Assembly (NCBI RefSeq): GCF_052161655.1
Contig: NZ_CP197418.1
Coordinates: 434,001 to 498,000, forward strand
Length of the DNA: 64,000 nt
Origin: Novipirellula sp052161655
GTDB lineage: Bacteria > Planctomycetota > Planctomycetia > Pirellulales > Pirellulaceae
Direction: 5' to 3'
Numbering within the stretch: position 1 is the first letter of the stretch; each line of letters begins with the position of its first letter. Below the pieces are notes generated by a model. It had not been told where the DNA came from. It saw only the letters and a list, made by a program, of their open reading frames with translations, and searched no databases. Position numbers and translations under genes: made by a program. Positions 33,353-42,554 of the stretch are shown here, in pieces.

Positions 33353-34999
33353 ATGCCCAATCCAAAACGACGCCGGTCACGCGCAGCACTTCTAGCCGCT
33401 CTCTCGACCCTATTTACAATCAGCGCGGCCCAGGCAGATCAATACAATGATCTTGGTCCGTCGGGATCCGCAACCGAGACGGTTTACGTCGAGTCTGCGG
33501 TACGTGTGGTCAGTGATACGGATTACGAAGGTGTGGATGAAGCTGCACTCGACGCAGCTGCCCCTCTATCGGAAACCGCAGTTTATCCCGAGGCGATGCC
33601 AGCCCCCGCTAGCTATGCGTCGGCGCCATGCGGGTGCTGTAACAGCACCTGTTGCACAAAGAAGCAATCGGACGCTGCAACCGAGAAGATGAAAAACGCC
33701 TACGGAGGCGTGTTCTATGCAAACGATTTCAGCTACTTGAATGATCCTTGCTACAACGGCCCCTCGTTTTTTGGTGATTCACTCAAGGGTCTCGCCGATG
33801 GCAAGCTTGATCTCGGTGGTGAAGTTCGCGTTCGCTATCACGACGAAAAAGCGATGCGTGGACTTGGATTGACCGGACGCGACGACGATTTTTGGTTGAC
33901 CCGTTTGCGATTGTTTTCGGACTATCGCATGAACGATTACATTCGTTTGTATGGTGAGTACTTGTACGCCGATTCGGGAGGCGAGTTCTTCAACAACCGC
34001 CCGATCGAAGAAAATCGTGGCGAAATCCAGAACTTGTTCGCCGACGTGAACTTGTTCTCAGACGGATGCAGCAAACTGACCGCACGCGTCGGCCGCCAAG
34101 AATTATTGTACGGTAACCAGCGGTTGATCTCGCCATTGGATTGGGCTAACACTCGTCGCACGTTCGAGGGTGCACGCTTGATGTATTCCAACGAAGATTG
34201 GAATGTGGATGGATTCTTCGTTCATCCCGTGAATCGCACCGCGGCAAACGAGAGCAAGATTGATGACGCTGACGAGACCGTCGATTTCTTCGGTACCTAC
34301 CTGACCCGCAAAGGGTTGGACATCGGCACCTTGGATATGTACTACCTCGGGCTGGATGACAGTGTCAATGATTTTGACTATCACACGCTGGGTTCACGCG
34401 TCGCCGGCAGCAATGGCGATCTGCTTTACGAAGTCGAAGGTGGTGTCCAGTTCGGTTCCAACAGCAACGGCAGCAGCCACGACGCCGGTTTCTTTACCGG
34501 GGGATTGGGACGCAAACTGAAAGTCGCCAATTGGAAGCCCACCGTTTGGTTCTGGTATGACTATGCCTCCGGTGGTGATGCGGACTTCGTCGCTCGCGGT
34601 GATGACTCGTTCGATCACCAGTTCCCGCTGGCCCACAAATACAACGGTTTTATGGACTTGTTTGGCCGTCGTAACCTTCACGACATCAACATGCAGTTCA
34701 TCACCCCGGTACTTGGACCCAACGTCAACCTATTGGTTTGGTACCACTACTTCCTACTGGATACAGCAACAACGCCCTACGGCGTGACGATGCAGCCGTA
34801 TAACACGACCGCATTGGCCGAAGACAAGGAATTGGGACACGAGATCGACGTCGCACTGAACGTCAATTTGAACCCGCGTAGCAGCCTGCTGTTCGGCTAC
34901 TCGCACTTCTTTGCCGGCGACTACTACGACCAAACTCCAGGCGTGTTGTCTAACGACGATGCCCAGTTCGTCTACACACAGTTTCAAACTCGTTTCTAA
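33353..34999 (+). CDS. Outer-membrane porin, alginate-export-like family
   Basis: ATG 33353 is preceded by AGGAAGGA and starts a signal peptide (RRRSRAALLAALSTLFTISA, cleavage near AQA-D), giving 548 residues; the frame is open to 33230 but the added part is not signal-like. A Cys-rich patch follows (CGCCNSTCC, about 93-101). From about residue 145 the sequence is alternating and aromatic-rich with DLGGEVRVRYHDEKAMRG, FWLTRLRLFSDYRMND and RVGRQELLYGNQRLISPLDW, typical of the alginate-export (AlgE-like) beta-barrels, and it ends in Phe (FQTRF). Its position, divergent from the nitrate genes, suggests it admits nitrate. A perfect terminator follows. Confidence 0.82.
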   Translation: MPNPKRRRSRAALLAALSTLFTISAAQADQYNDLGPSGSATETVYVESAVRVVSDTDYEGVDEAALDAAAPLSETAVYPEAMPAPASYASAPCGCCNSTCCTKKQSDAATEKMKNAYGGVFYANDFSYLNDPCYNGPSFFGDSLKGLADGKLDLGGEVRVRYHDEKAMRGLGLTGRDDDFWLTRLRLFSDYRMNDYIRLYGEYLYADSGGEFFNNRPIEENRGEIQNLFADVNLFSDGCSKLTARVGRQELLYGNQRLISPLDWANTRRTFEGARLMYSNEDWNVDGFFVHPVNRTAANESKIDDADETVDFFGTYLTRKGLDIGTLDMYYLGLDDSVNDFDYHTLGSRVAGSNGDLLYEVEGGVQFGSNSNGSSHDAGFFTGGLGRKLKVANWKPTVWFWYDYASGGDADFVARGDDSFDHQFPLAHKYNGFMDLFGRRNLHDINMQFITPVLGPNVNLLVWYHYFLLDTATTPYGVTMQPYNTTALAEDKELGHEIDVALNVNLNPRSSLLFGYSHFFAGDYYDQTPGVLSNDDAQFVYTQFQTRF

Positions 35000-35023
35000 A
35001 CCAACGGAGACCGATTGGAAACG

Positions 35024-35059
35024 AAAAACGCCGCTTGATCACTCAAGCGGCGTTTTTTT
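35024..35059 (+). terminator. Rho-independent terminator of the porin gene
   Basis: AAAACGCCGCTTGA (35025-35038) pairs perfectly with TCAAGCGGCGTTTT (35043-35056) around the loop TCAC, followed by more T residues to 35059. The stem starts 25 bp after the porin stop codon. A strong bidirectional terminator: the A-run on the left would serve as the T-run for the opposite strand, so it may also stop the convergent gene at 35144. Confidence 0.95.
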
Positions 35060-35089
35060 GTGAGCCGTGGGCCGTAAGGCACCGGGTAG
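35060..35089. repeat. 30-bp dispersed repeat, half of the 54668-54735 palindrome
   Basis: The 30 bases from GTGAGCCGTGGGCCG to ACCGGGTAG are identical, in reverse complement, to 54706-54735, where they form one half of a palindromic element. Here only the half element exists, abutting the porin terminator. Confidence 0.85.
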
Positions 35090-35143
35090 AGCGGCATATC
35101 TAACAATGACACTCGTACCGCTAATCAAATGGTCCGGCGGTCC

Positions 35144-37021
35144 CTAGCGAACTGCGATGGTGAGCCATCCGTCACGTGAATCGATGTGATGAGCACGGTA
35201 TTGCCGTCCGCGAATCGCTTCGATTTCAACGGTATCAGGAACTTTGATATCGCGTTGCAAAAGACTCTCAGGGAAAACGTCGTCGAATCGTTTTTGAATC
35301 GTTCGCTTCAATCCCGCTTGCGAAACACTCAGCCGTTTGCCACCAGGGAAGTCGACGTTCACGTCGGCATCACGGATCAAAATGGCGTGTCCTTCGGGTG
35401 TCATCGCAGGTCGGTAGGTGGCGGTGATTTCCATTGGCACCTTCAATTCACGTTCGCCTTGTGCAAAGCGAGTTCCGCGAACGCCAAAGCGAATGGCTCC
35501 GTCGCGAGCCTCGAACACGATCGGTTGCAGTCGAGCAAAATCGATTTCAAACGGTGGTTCGGCGTCCTCGCCTTCTTTCTTTTCAACCGGTCGGCCTGAT
35601 TCGGCGAGCAAGTCGTTGATCATCGCTTCGTTGACGGTTCGGCCCGCCAGGAAAGGGCCCAACGCATTATCAACAACCGATTCTTGGATTTGAATCGCAG
35701 CGGTGTACGAGGATAAAATCGCAGGCCGTGAAACGGTCGTCGAAATTTGATCGTTGCGACGCAATGTGGTGTCGACAAACAAGGCATCGTCGGTCGAGCC
35801 CCACAATCGAGCTGGATCGACAAGCGACAATCGGTTCAACGTCGGAGCGATTCTCGCCGAGATGTTGGGCGTGTCGATGCCACTCGCTTCTTGAGTTTGT
35901 TTGGCAAATTCTTCGCCCACTTGTTGACGCATCCGTTCCACGGCGATGCGGTCCGCCTTGGGTTTCTGTTCGGCAGCTTTCTTTTTTGCGATGCGGCGGA
36001 CCAGTTTCAGCTTGTGTTCGATCGCGGTGATGTCGGTGTGCAACGCTGCCGTCGCATAGGCGGGCTCCATCGTTACCCCCGACTCGTTGATGTTCAACGT
36101 GCGTGTGGCAGAGACTTGAGCATTACCGACAGTGCGAAGTTTCACCGGGCCGTTGTAGCCAGTGCTGCGAGTGGAAACATCAGCATTGAGCGAGACTTGG
36201 ATTCTTGCCGCGCCCATCGATGGCAATAGATTGGCCGTGACGAAGCCGGTCGTGTAAGCTTCGCCAACGATGCGAGTGCCAAGAATACAGTCGCGGATCG
36301 GACGTGATCGATTGACGTCGCGATTAACGGCTTGCTGGATCGCAGATTCCCCAACAAAAACTGCGATGTTGGGACGTCCAAAGACTTCGCGAATCGACGC
36401 AACCACGCCGCGCGCTTGTTGTGATTCCTCCAACAGTGACACCAATGCCGAAAGAGCCGCCGCGTCTTCGGCCGATGGCACACGGTCCATCGCCTCGATT
36501 CGCTCAGCCAATGACTCGAGTTGCTTGGCAAGTTGTTCGGCCGCTTTCTCGCCATCACGGAAGCGGATGGCACCGAGCAATTTTTCGATCGAACTGCGGA
36601 GCTGCGTCAGCGAGTTCATTTCGAGCCCTTCGATGTTTCCGATCAGGCGGTAACGTACATCGATCGCGGTTCGTGCGACGTCCGAGAGCGAGTCGGACTG
36701 CAGGGCTTCGGACAAAGGGTCCAGATCAAGGTAATCCAGCCACGCTTGGCCATTGCTCTGCGAGCGTTGAGCAAGCATGAACTGTCGCACCGAACCGATC
36801 TTTTCGGCGACGTCCTGTTTCGCCAACTCCAAATCGGGGAATCGGTCCTCTGTGATTTGGCTGGTGTCATAGCGAATCTGGGAAACCAGTCGTGCCCGAT
36901 CATTGTCGGACAATTGGGCCGCAGATTCACTCGGAAAATAGGCCTGGGCACCGAGCAAAGCGGTGAAACAGGCGAGGTGAAGAACGATGAACTGGTTTGA
37001 GCGAAATTGTTGCAATCCCAT
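35144..37021 (-). CDS. Large secreted protein of unknown function
   Basis: The 625-residue protein has a signal peptide (FIVLHLACFTALLGAQAYF, cleavage near residue 35). Residues about 40-220 are helical and charged, with REDR-like repeats of DYLDLDPLSEALQSD and LEGLE. The middle (about 220-330) contains GEAYTTGFVTANLLPSMGAA and RIQVSLNADVSTRSTGYNG, probably beta structure, followed by another helical part with RRIAKKKAAEQKP and a C-terminal domain (about 520-625) ending VRYQYRAHHI-like basic sequence. I recognise no catalytic motif. It is conserved-looking in style and probably periplasmic or bound to the outer membrane. Convergent with the porin; a terminator lies between. Confidence 0.7.
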   Translation of the reverse strand: MGLQQFRSNQFIVLHLACFTALLGAQAYFPSESAAQLSDNDRARLVSQIRYDTSQITEDRFPDLELAKQDVAEKIGSVRQFMLAQRSQSNGQAWLDYLDLDPLSEALQSDSLSDVARTAIDVRYRLIGNIEGLEMNSLTQLRSSIEKLLGAIRFRDGEKAAEQLAKQLESLAERIEAMDRVPSAEDAAALSALVSLLEESQQARGVVASIREVFGRPNIAVFVGESAIQQAVNRDVNRSRPIRDCILGTRIVGEAYTTGFVTANLLPSMGAARIQVSLNADVSTRSTGYNGPVKLRTVGNAQVSATRTLNINESGVTMEPAYATAALHTDITAIEHKLKLVRRIAKKKAAEQKPKADRIAVERMRQQVGEEFAKQTQEASGIDTPNISARIAPTLNRLSLVDPARLWGSTDDALFVDTTLRRNDQISTTVSRPAILSSYTAAIQIQESVVDNALGPFLAGRTVNEAMINDLLAESGRPVEKKEGEDAEPPFEIDFARLQPIVFEARDGAIRFGVRGTRFAQGERELKVPMEITATYRPAMTPEGHAILIRDADVNVDFPGGKRLSVSQAGLKRTIQKRFDDVFPESLLQRDIKVPDTVEIEAIRGRQYRAHHIDSRDGWLTIAVR

Positions 37022-37116
37022 TGCGTACCACGGTTAGTCTAGGGGTTTTGGGGTGGATTTGAGCCCTATTGTAAGTCCCCGGCACCGCTAGGGAGAGAGG
37101 GCGCCCCCGACAAAAC

Positions 37117-39024
37117 CTAGCTCTTTTCCAGATCCAGCACTCCTAACCATCCCGCAGGCGGCGATTGTCCCTGTCTCGCCATTTGGCCAAGAATTCGCTG
37201 GCTGGGACGATCGCGGTCGGCAATGCTAGTAAAGGCGTCACGTGCCATCGTCCAATCGCCCTCGATAAACGCCGCGAGTCCTCGTTGATACGTCGCCAGA
37301 TCGGCGTCATTGAGCGATTCGCTAGCGAGGCTAAGTTCGTAGATATTCACCGGTTGTATCAGTCCTGCCGGACGCACCAGTGCCAATCGCCGAGTCACCA
37401 TCGGCGAGCCGCTATCGCTTATTGCTCCGTCATCCCCAAGAGTGTCGCTTATCGCTCCGCGATCAGTTTGATTGTCGTTGATCGCTCCGCGATCATCACG
37501 CCCCATCCCCATCAGCGCCGTGGCCGTCGGTTCATCAATGATCGTTTGCACCCCGAACTGTTTGGTCAGACCCTCCAGACGACTGGCGAGATTCACGACG
37601 GGGCCGAACGCGGTGACTTTGACTTGATCGACGGTTCCAATTTGACCCGCCACGGCATTGCCTGTTGCGATCCCGATGCCGTGTTGGAAGCGGTGTCCGA
37701 TCTCGCTCTCCTCCATTTCGCTAATGATTGCGAGTTGCCGACGGATTTGAATCGCAGCATTGGCCGCCCGAATGACGTTGTCAGACTGAGCGATCGGCCA
37801 GCCCCAAAACCCCATCGCGGCATCACCATGGAAATCGCCGATCACGCCGCCGCAATCCAGGATGGCTCGGGTCATCACGCCAAGCGACTCGCTGACTTGG
37901 TTTAACAATTCCAGCAGGTGGTCGGATTGTTCTTCGCTCTTTTGAGTAAAACCCCGCAGATCGCAAAACATGACCGACAAATTCGCCTCTCGTGGCCGCA
38001 GCACTTCGGCGGGATCTTGAGTCGCAAGTGCGTCCATTACGATTGGTGCAAAGAATTGTCGCATCGATGCTTGGCGTCGTTCCAATCGGCGAGTTTGCCG
38101 CAGGTTGGCAACCATCGATCCGACAAGTTCCGCAAACTTCAAATCGTCTTGCAGGGCTTCCGGCGGCGTCGCATTTTGATCGCGCGGATCAAAAGGTCCG
38201 TGTGTCGCCGATTGACCGGTGACGTAGATCGCCCAACCACGGCAGGCAATACTTCGCAGCGGGACACAAAACGCCCAATCGACCCCTTCGTTCGTCGTGA
38301 ATCCACTCTGCGGTGCATCGTGCGGTGACCAGACTTGCAGGACGCTTTCTCGATTTTCGATCGCCGACCGTGCGAGTCGTGCACTCACCTGCGTCGCGTC
38401 GTATTCAAACCCACGACTATCGTAATGCAAGATTCGGACTGGCCGATCCGCCCGCGAACGGTTGCGGTTTTCGATCGCCGAATCGTCTGCCAGTGCGACG
38501 ATGGCCACTGCGGTTGCCGCGGGTGTAGCTTGCAGTAACACGTTGGTCATCCGCACCAGCAATTCTTCGTCGGTCTCGCTGCTGGTAATCAAGTCGGGCA
38601 ATCGACTTAGCATTTCGATTCGCGAATTGGCATCGCGGAAATGGCGGCGTCGCAAAACGGTGTAGTCATAGGCGTGCTGAGTAACATTCTCGCTCGATGG
38701 CAATTCCGAGGCACCAGGCCGATTGACCACCGTGAACGTGGTTTCCCCGATGACGAAATGTTCTCCGACAGTCAGTTTGAATTGGGGAGTTTGTCGCCCG
38801 CGATAGAAGACGGGATTGCGTGCATGCACGTTCTGGATGATTTCGATTTGTTGATCCAGATGCACTTTGATCCGCGTATGACGTCGCGAGATCATTGGAT
38901 CCCAAGGGACGTTCCAATCGCTGTCGTCGCGTCCAAGCAGGATTTCGCGACCCGATGCGGCGTCGGGTAATGCACGCCGCCAACGATGTTGGTCTCGGGG
39001 CCCTTGAGCGATTAAGTCCGCCAC
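37117..39024 (-). CDS. Adenylyl/guanylyl cyclase with FHA and GAF domains
   Basis: A 635-residue signalling protein that makes a cyclic nucleotide. Order: FHA domain (about 25-105; GREILLGRDDSDWNVPWDP then ISRRHTRI), a GAF-like domain (about 130-300; EELLVRMTNVLLQATPAATAVAI), and a class III cyclase domain (about 345-530) beginning LSVMFCDLRGFTQKSE, where the first metal Asp sits in FCDLRGF, and continuing VIGDFHGDAAMGFWGWP (second Asp), GIGIATGNAVAGQIG and FGPVVNLASRLEGL. Between about 530 and 563 lies a repeat-coded insert (DRGAIND / DRGAISD / DDGAISD), in frame, discussed separately. The FHA domain suggests control by a phosphothreonine-bearing partner. It is probably cotranscribed with the hydrolase gene 3 bp upstream (39028). 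Confidence 0.9.
   Translation of the reverse strand: MADLIAQGPRDQHRWRRALPDAASGREILLGRDDSDWNVPWDPMISRRHTRIKVHLDQQIEIIQNVHARNPVFYRGRQTPQFKLTVGEHFVIGETTFTVVNRPGASELPSSENVTQHAYDYTVLRRRHFRDANSRIEMLSRLPDLITSSETDEELLVRMTNVLLQATPAATAVAIVALADDSAIENRNRSRADRPVRILHYDSRGFEYDATQVSARLARSAIENRESVLQVWSPHDAPQSGFTTNEGVDWAFCVPLRSIACRGWAIYVTGQSATHGPFDPRDQNATPPEALQDDLKFAELVGSMVANLRQTRRLERRQASMRQFFAPIVMDALATQDPAEVLRPREANLSVMFCDLRGFTQKSEEQSDHLLELLNQVSESLGVMTRAILDCGGVIGDFHGDAAMGFWGWPIAQSDNVIRAANAAIQIRRQLAIISEMEESEIGHRFQHGIGIATGNAVAGQIGTVDQVKVTAFGPVVNLASRLEGLTKQFGVQTIIDEPTATALMGMGRDDRGAINDNQTDRGAISDTLGDDGAISDSGSPMVTRRLALVRPAGLIQPVNIYELSLASESLNDADLATYQRGLAAFIEGDWTMARDAFTSIADRDRPSQRILGQMARQGQSPPAGWLGVLDLEKS
37414..37494. 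repeat. 30-bp tandem repeat array inside the cyclase gene (copies 2-4)
   Basis: Three 21-base cores at 37414-37434, 37444-37464 and 37474-37494 follow each other at exactly 30 bp. Two carry the perfect palindrome GCTCCGC flanked by GATC; the first is degenerate. The array is in frame and codes for Asp-Arg-Gly-Ala-Ile-Ser/Asn-Asp units in the cyclase. The segment 37471-37500 is identical to 40131-40160 in 29 of 30 positions, and similar to 30931-30955. Confidence 0.88.
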
Positions 39025-39027
39025 GGC

Positions 39028-40029
39028 TTAGCTTTGGCTGCGATGAGAAAGTAAGAAGTCGATCGTCAATTCACGGGCCTTTTCGTTGTTCATCAAGAAA
39101 CTGTGCAGAACCGGCACGGTATAGAACTGTTCCGCTCCTTCGAGTTGAGCTTCCTCTATGCTGACAACAAAATCACTTGCTCCGTCGACGAGCGGGTTCT
39201 GAATCGTGTTCGAGGAAAGGTCCCCGGCAACAATCGCAAAGGGAAACGGCGGTGTCGCCAATCGGTCTGCGAACGCTTGCCACTCACTGCCAAGCTCGCG
39301 ACAGCCTTTGCCGGTGATGACGTCAAAGATCCCAGTCGCGTTGATTCGCCGAGCGATTGCGGCCCCTTGGTTCGGTGGCCCTAGCATGACCATCGACTCG
39401 CAACGCGGCAGCACATTTTTGGGGTCGCCGTCACGTTGCAGATCCCCGACCAGATGCCGCGTGACAATGTTGCCCATGCTGTGTCCGACAAAGCTGATTT
39501 TGGTGTCCTCGGGTAATCCTTCGAGCAATTCGCGAAGGGCTGCCGCATGTTCACCAATTGAACAACGTGTACTAGCGTAGGAAAACCTAATGATCTCGGC
39601 ATCGTCGGTCGCCCTCAGATCGTTTTCCAATTGCATCATCGAAAGATGAGTCCGCATCAAACCGTGCAGCAGGATGACCACACGTTCGCAGTTGGGTGCG
39701 GGCGAGGCTGCTGCGATCCGCTGGTCCAAACTGGTTTCACAGTGCTCGCGGGTCCCCCAGCTGATGCGAGTGTTGTCTCTGGCTAGCAAACGCCAATGCC
39801 CCGTCAACGCATTTTGCTGGATGCGGTTTCCATCGACCCATGCATGGTCCGTCCAGACCTGAGTTCCGCCCGCCGTCTTGTTCAGAAACGCCAATGACGA
39901 GGATAGCGTCGCCGGAGTGTCGTCATCGGTAGACGTTTCGGTGGTCGGCGGATCCGTCGGTGATTGCGATTGCACGAGATTGGATTCCTGAGAAAGAAAC
40001 AGCAGAGCAATAAGGCAGAAAATTCGCAT
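39028..40029 (-). CDS. Secreted lipase-like alpha/beta hydrolase
   Basis: The 333-residue protein starts with a signal peptide (MRIFCLIALLFLSQESNLVQ) and a Thr/Asp-rich linker. The fold is an alpha/beta hydrolase: VVILLHGLMRTHLSMMQLEN (oxyanion region, about 117-136), FVGHSMGNIVTRHL with the nucleophile Ser in GHSMG (about 182), an acid near VDGASDFVVS and His in VPVLHSFLMNNE. A triacylglycerol-lipase/PGAP1-like serine hydrolase is the likely class; the substrate is unknown. Its stop is 3 bp from the cyclase start, so the two are likely one transcript. The ORF start at 40029 is well placed. Confidence 0.85.
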   Translation of the reverse strand: MRIFCLIALLFLSQESNLVQSQSPTDPPTTETSTDDDTPATLSSSLAFLNKTAGGTQVWTDHAWVDGNRIQQNALTGHWRLLARDNTRISWGTREHCETSLDQRIAAASPAPNCERVVILLHGLMRTHLSMMQLENDLRATDDAEIIRFSYASTRCSIGEHAAALRELLEGLPEDTKISFVGHSMGNIVTRHLVGDLQRDGDPKNVLPRCESMVMLGPPNQGAAIARRINATGIFDVITGKGCRELGSEWQAFADRLATPPFPFAIVAGDLSSNTIQNPLVDGASDFVVSIEEAQLEGAEQFYTVPVLHSFLMNNEKARELTIDFLLSHRSQS

Positions 40030-40130
40030 GATCGTCGTTTAGGGCTGAAAGAAAAAGCGAGTGATATCCTTTAAGAGACTGCCGGCGGCTAATCGCTTCG
40101 CTGTTCTTCGAGAATTTTCATGCCTTTCTT

Positions 40131-40160
40131 ATTGTCGTTGATCGCTCCGCAATCATCACG
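40131..40160. repeat. Dispersed 30-bp repeat, intergenic copy (copy 5)
   Basis: The sequence reads ATTGTCGTTGATCGCTCCGC then AATCATCACG. It differs in one base from 37471-37500 inside the cyclase gene. It ends 3 bp before the MsrB stop codon, in the gap between MsrB and the hydrolase. It proves that the repeat exists as an independent unit outside the coding region. Confidence 0.9.
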
Positions 40161-40162
40161 CT

Positions 40163-40870
40163 CTACTCCTTTTCCGCTTTTGACTCGCTCTTTTCAATAG
40201 CAGCCTGCTCGGCTTTTGTTTTCTTAGCCGGTGGTGCTTTGATAACCGCAGGCGGCTTTTTGCCTTGAGGGACAAATCGCATCGAAATCGAATTCACGCA
40301 GTGGCGGGTGTTTTTGGCAGTGAATCGCTCGCCTTCAAAAACGTGACCGAGATGCCCCTTGCAATTACTGCAGACAATTTCAATTCGCTCGCCATCGGCG
40401 TCCAGATGCCGCTGGACAGCCCCTTTGATCTCATCATCAAAGCTGGGCCAACCGCAATGGCTCTCAAATTTGCTATCAGATTTGTAAAGCTGAGCGTTGC
40501 ATTGACGGCAAATGTAGGTGCCTGGGTCCTTCAGGTCGGTGTATTCACCGATTCCCGCTCGCTCGGTTCCCTTGTGCAGAATGACATAGGCTTCGCGTTC
40601 GCTGAGCGGATTGAAAGCAAACGGAGCGTCGGCCGTCGCCGTTTTATCGCCACGAGAATCTTTCTCGGTAACGGTGGTGGAACTGTCACTCGATTCGCCT
40701 GTCGGATCGGCAGGAGCCGAGACAAATGTAGCGGCAGTTTCCGCCGTGGTGGCCGATTCATTGCTTGCAGAGTCGTGGATGGCCGAATCTTCGTTGGACG
40801 GCGAACCCGTCATTTCACATCCGGCAAAACATCCGACCAAAAGGAGGGGGAAAATGGCAGTCAGTCTCAA
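40163..40870 (-). CDS. msrB: Peptide methionine (R)-S-oxide reductase lipoprotein
   Basis: The 235-residue protein repairs oxidised methionine. A lipoprotein-type signal precedes the domain (MRLTAIFPLLLVGCFAGCEM; lipidation at Cys14 or Cys18), then a Ser/Thr/Ala-rich linker, then an MsrB domain (about 86-200). Zinc Cys pairs CRQC (121,124) and CSNC (167,170) are present, as is the catalytic Cys191 in RHCVNSISMRF; the conserved GWPSF is at 140-144 (CGWPSF). A C-terminal basic, Lys/Ala-rich tail (about 203-235) is not part of the family fold. The envelope location suggests repair of exported proteins under oxidative stress. Confidence 0.93.
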   Translation of the reverse strand: MRLTAIFPLLLVGCFAGCEMTGSPSNEDSAIHDSASNESATTAETAATFVSAPADPTGESSDSSTTVTEKDSRGDKTATADAPFAFNPLSEREAYVILHKGTERAGIGEYTDLKDPGTYICRQCNAQLYKSDSKFESHCGWPSFDDEIKGAVQRHLDADGERIEIVCSNCKGHLGHVFEGERFTAKNTRHCVNSISMRFVPQGKKPPAVIKAPPAKKTKAEQAAIEKSESKAEKE

Positions 40871-41467
40871 TCGAATTCTCCAGCAAGCGAATCAATAGTA
40901 TTTTGGTAACGAAATCGGGTCTCCGATCATTCTCCATTCTAGCCGCGAAACCGCTCCATGGGGCACCCCTTGCGCAGTGGCCTGAATTCATTGTCGGTGC
41001 GCGGTTCGTTGCTGTGATCACCCAATTCCGCAACCACGGAGTTGAGCAATGCGAATCCCACCGTCAATCTGCTGCCGCGAGGATACGATCTCCTCGCGAA
41101 CTCCGTGCGACTCAGACGCACAATGTTCCACTCTGTGGGGCGGATTCGCACACCGTTTCGAGTGACTGCGATGCGGCGGTCGACAAGCCGTTTTAGCTGA
41201 ATTCGTCAAGGCAACACGCGGGCCGGCCCGTCGAAACACTCGTTCAAAGCAGCCGTTTTTGCCAATCAGGACAACGTCGATAGCGGTGCAAACGCCTGGA
41301 GTTGCAGCAGATCTGACGGGGGATGACGCCAAAAAGGGATTTCACTGGAACGCCAAGTGCAGATCGCTGGCGATGGTCGGGCGTCCATTAAGCCGTCGCG
41401 GCTACGGTAACCGGCAATGGGACACCGACCTTATTCATCATTCAGGACCATCGGAGATTCACACATC
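40871..41467. other. 597-bp intergenic stretch with nested inverted repeat
   Basis: No convincing gene. CACGGAGTT (41035-41043) pairs with AACTCCGTG (41099-41107), and inside this GCGAGGA (41077-41083) pairs with TCCTCGC (41091-41097). The element could fold into a stem with side loop and resembles the other palindromic repeats in the window. The rest must hold the promoters of the divergent msrB and DsrE-like genes; none was assigned. Confidence 0.5.
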
Positions 41468-42499
41468 ATGATACGTACCTACCTTGCTCCTTTTGTCGTA
41501 TTGCTGTCGATGGCGACCCTGCTGAGCGGAATCGCCGATGCGCAACGTGGCCCCGGAAACGGTCGCGGCTTTGGCCAACGTGGTCAAGGCGGCCAGCATG
41601 GGCAAGATGAACGTCACGAAGAAGACCGCCAGCTGTTTCATTTCCTGCTAACTAACCATGAAAAGATTTCGCGAACCGTCAAGCAGCTTCCCAATGGCGT
41701 CGAAACACTGACCGAAACAGACGACCCCGCTATTGCGGCGAAGATCCAAGAGCACGTTCGCTGGATGCAGTACCGCGTCGAAGAGACCAAGCCAATTCGC
41801 ATGCGCGACCCGTTGTTCGCTGAAATATTTCGCCACACCGACAAGATCAAAATGGTTGTCGTCGATACGGACAAAGGAGTACGGGTCACCGAAACATCGG
41901 AAGATCCGTATGTGGTAAAGCTGATCAAAGCTCACGCCGAAGCCGTCTCCGGTTTTGTTGCTAAGGGATTCTCGGAGGCCATGAAGAACCATCCGGTGCC
42001 AGGAGATGTGTCGGCGGATACACCCAAGTATTCCCATCCGGCGATCGCTAAGTATGGCAAAGTCGTTTCGCTGCCTAACGCGACGCAGCAACCTCGCGAC
42101 GGCAGTCGCATCGTCGTTGATGTCACTCAAGGCGGCGAACCGGACAAACTGAACTCCGCGCTGGATAAGGTTGCTCGCTTTGTCAACATCTATCGCGGTG
42201 CCGGCAAGGCGCCGGCCCAGGTCGACATCGCCATCGTCCTTCACGGCGATGCGACGTTGACGATTTTGAACGACGATATCTATGGCTCACGTTTCAAAAC
42301 CAATGGCAATCCCAACCTCGATTGTTTGCAGGCACTGCACGAAGCCGACGTTCAGATCTTTGTTTGCGGTCAGTCGCTGATCGGTAGCGATGCCAAGCCG
42401 GAACAGGTAGTGGTGTTCGCCGATGTCGCCGTGTCCGCACTGACTTCCCTGGTCAATTTACAAGCCGAAGGCTACGCCTACGTGCCGCTGGGCAAGTAA
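41468..42499 (+). CDS. Secreted DsrE-like domain protein
   Basis: ATG 41468 gives 343 residues with a signal peptide (APFVVLLSMATLLSGIADAQ), a Gly/Gln-rich segment (RGPGNGRGFGQRGQGGQ), an N-terminal domain (about 45-170) with FLLTNHEKISRTVKQLPNG and IKAHAEAVSGFVAKGFSEA, and a C-terminal DsrE-type domain (about 200-343) with DIAIVLHGDATLTIL, ADVQIFVCGQSLIGSD and VSALTSLVNLQAEGYAYVP. DsrE-family domains handle sulfur or act as small redox or binding units; the usual Cys of the domain is present here in FVCGQ. It heads an operon with an ABC exporter (42555-45660), so the two may work together. The frame extends to 41417 but without signal-like sequence. Confidence 0.75.
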   Translation: MIRTYLAPFVVLLSMATLLSGIADAQRGPGNGRGFGQRGQGGQHGQDERHEEDRQLFHFLLTNHEKISRTVKQLPNGVETLTETDDPAIAAKIQEHVRWMQYRVEETKPIRMRDPLFAEIFRHTDKIKMVVVDTDKGVRVTETSEDPYVVKLIKAHAEAVSGFVAKGFSEAMKNHPVPGDVSADTPKYSHPAIAKYGKVVSLPNATQQPRDGSRIVVDVTQGGEPDKLNSALDKVARFVNIYRGAGKAPAQVDIAIVLHGDATLTILNDDIYGSRFKTNGNPNLDCLQALHEADVQIFVCGQSLIGSDAKPEQVVVFADVAVSALTSLVNLQAEGYAYVPLGK

Positions 42500-42554
42500 C
42501 GGATCGGCCTAGTGGCATTGGGCGTTGGCTCACTCGAACTACATCTGGATTGGC

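Noticed and set aside
40765..41196. Open frames on both strands in the msrB/DsrE gap
   Set aside because: They overlap each other and the inverted repeat, are Arg/Ser-rich and have no domain; I leave the gap as intergenic.
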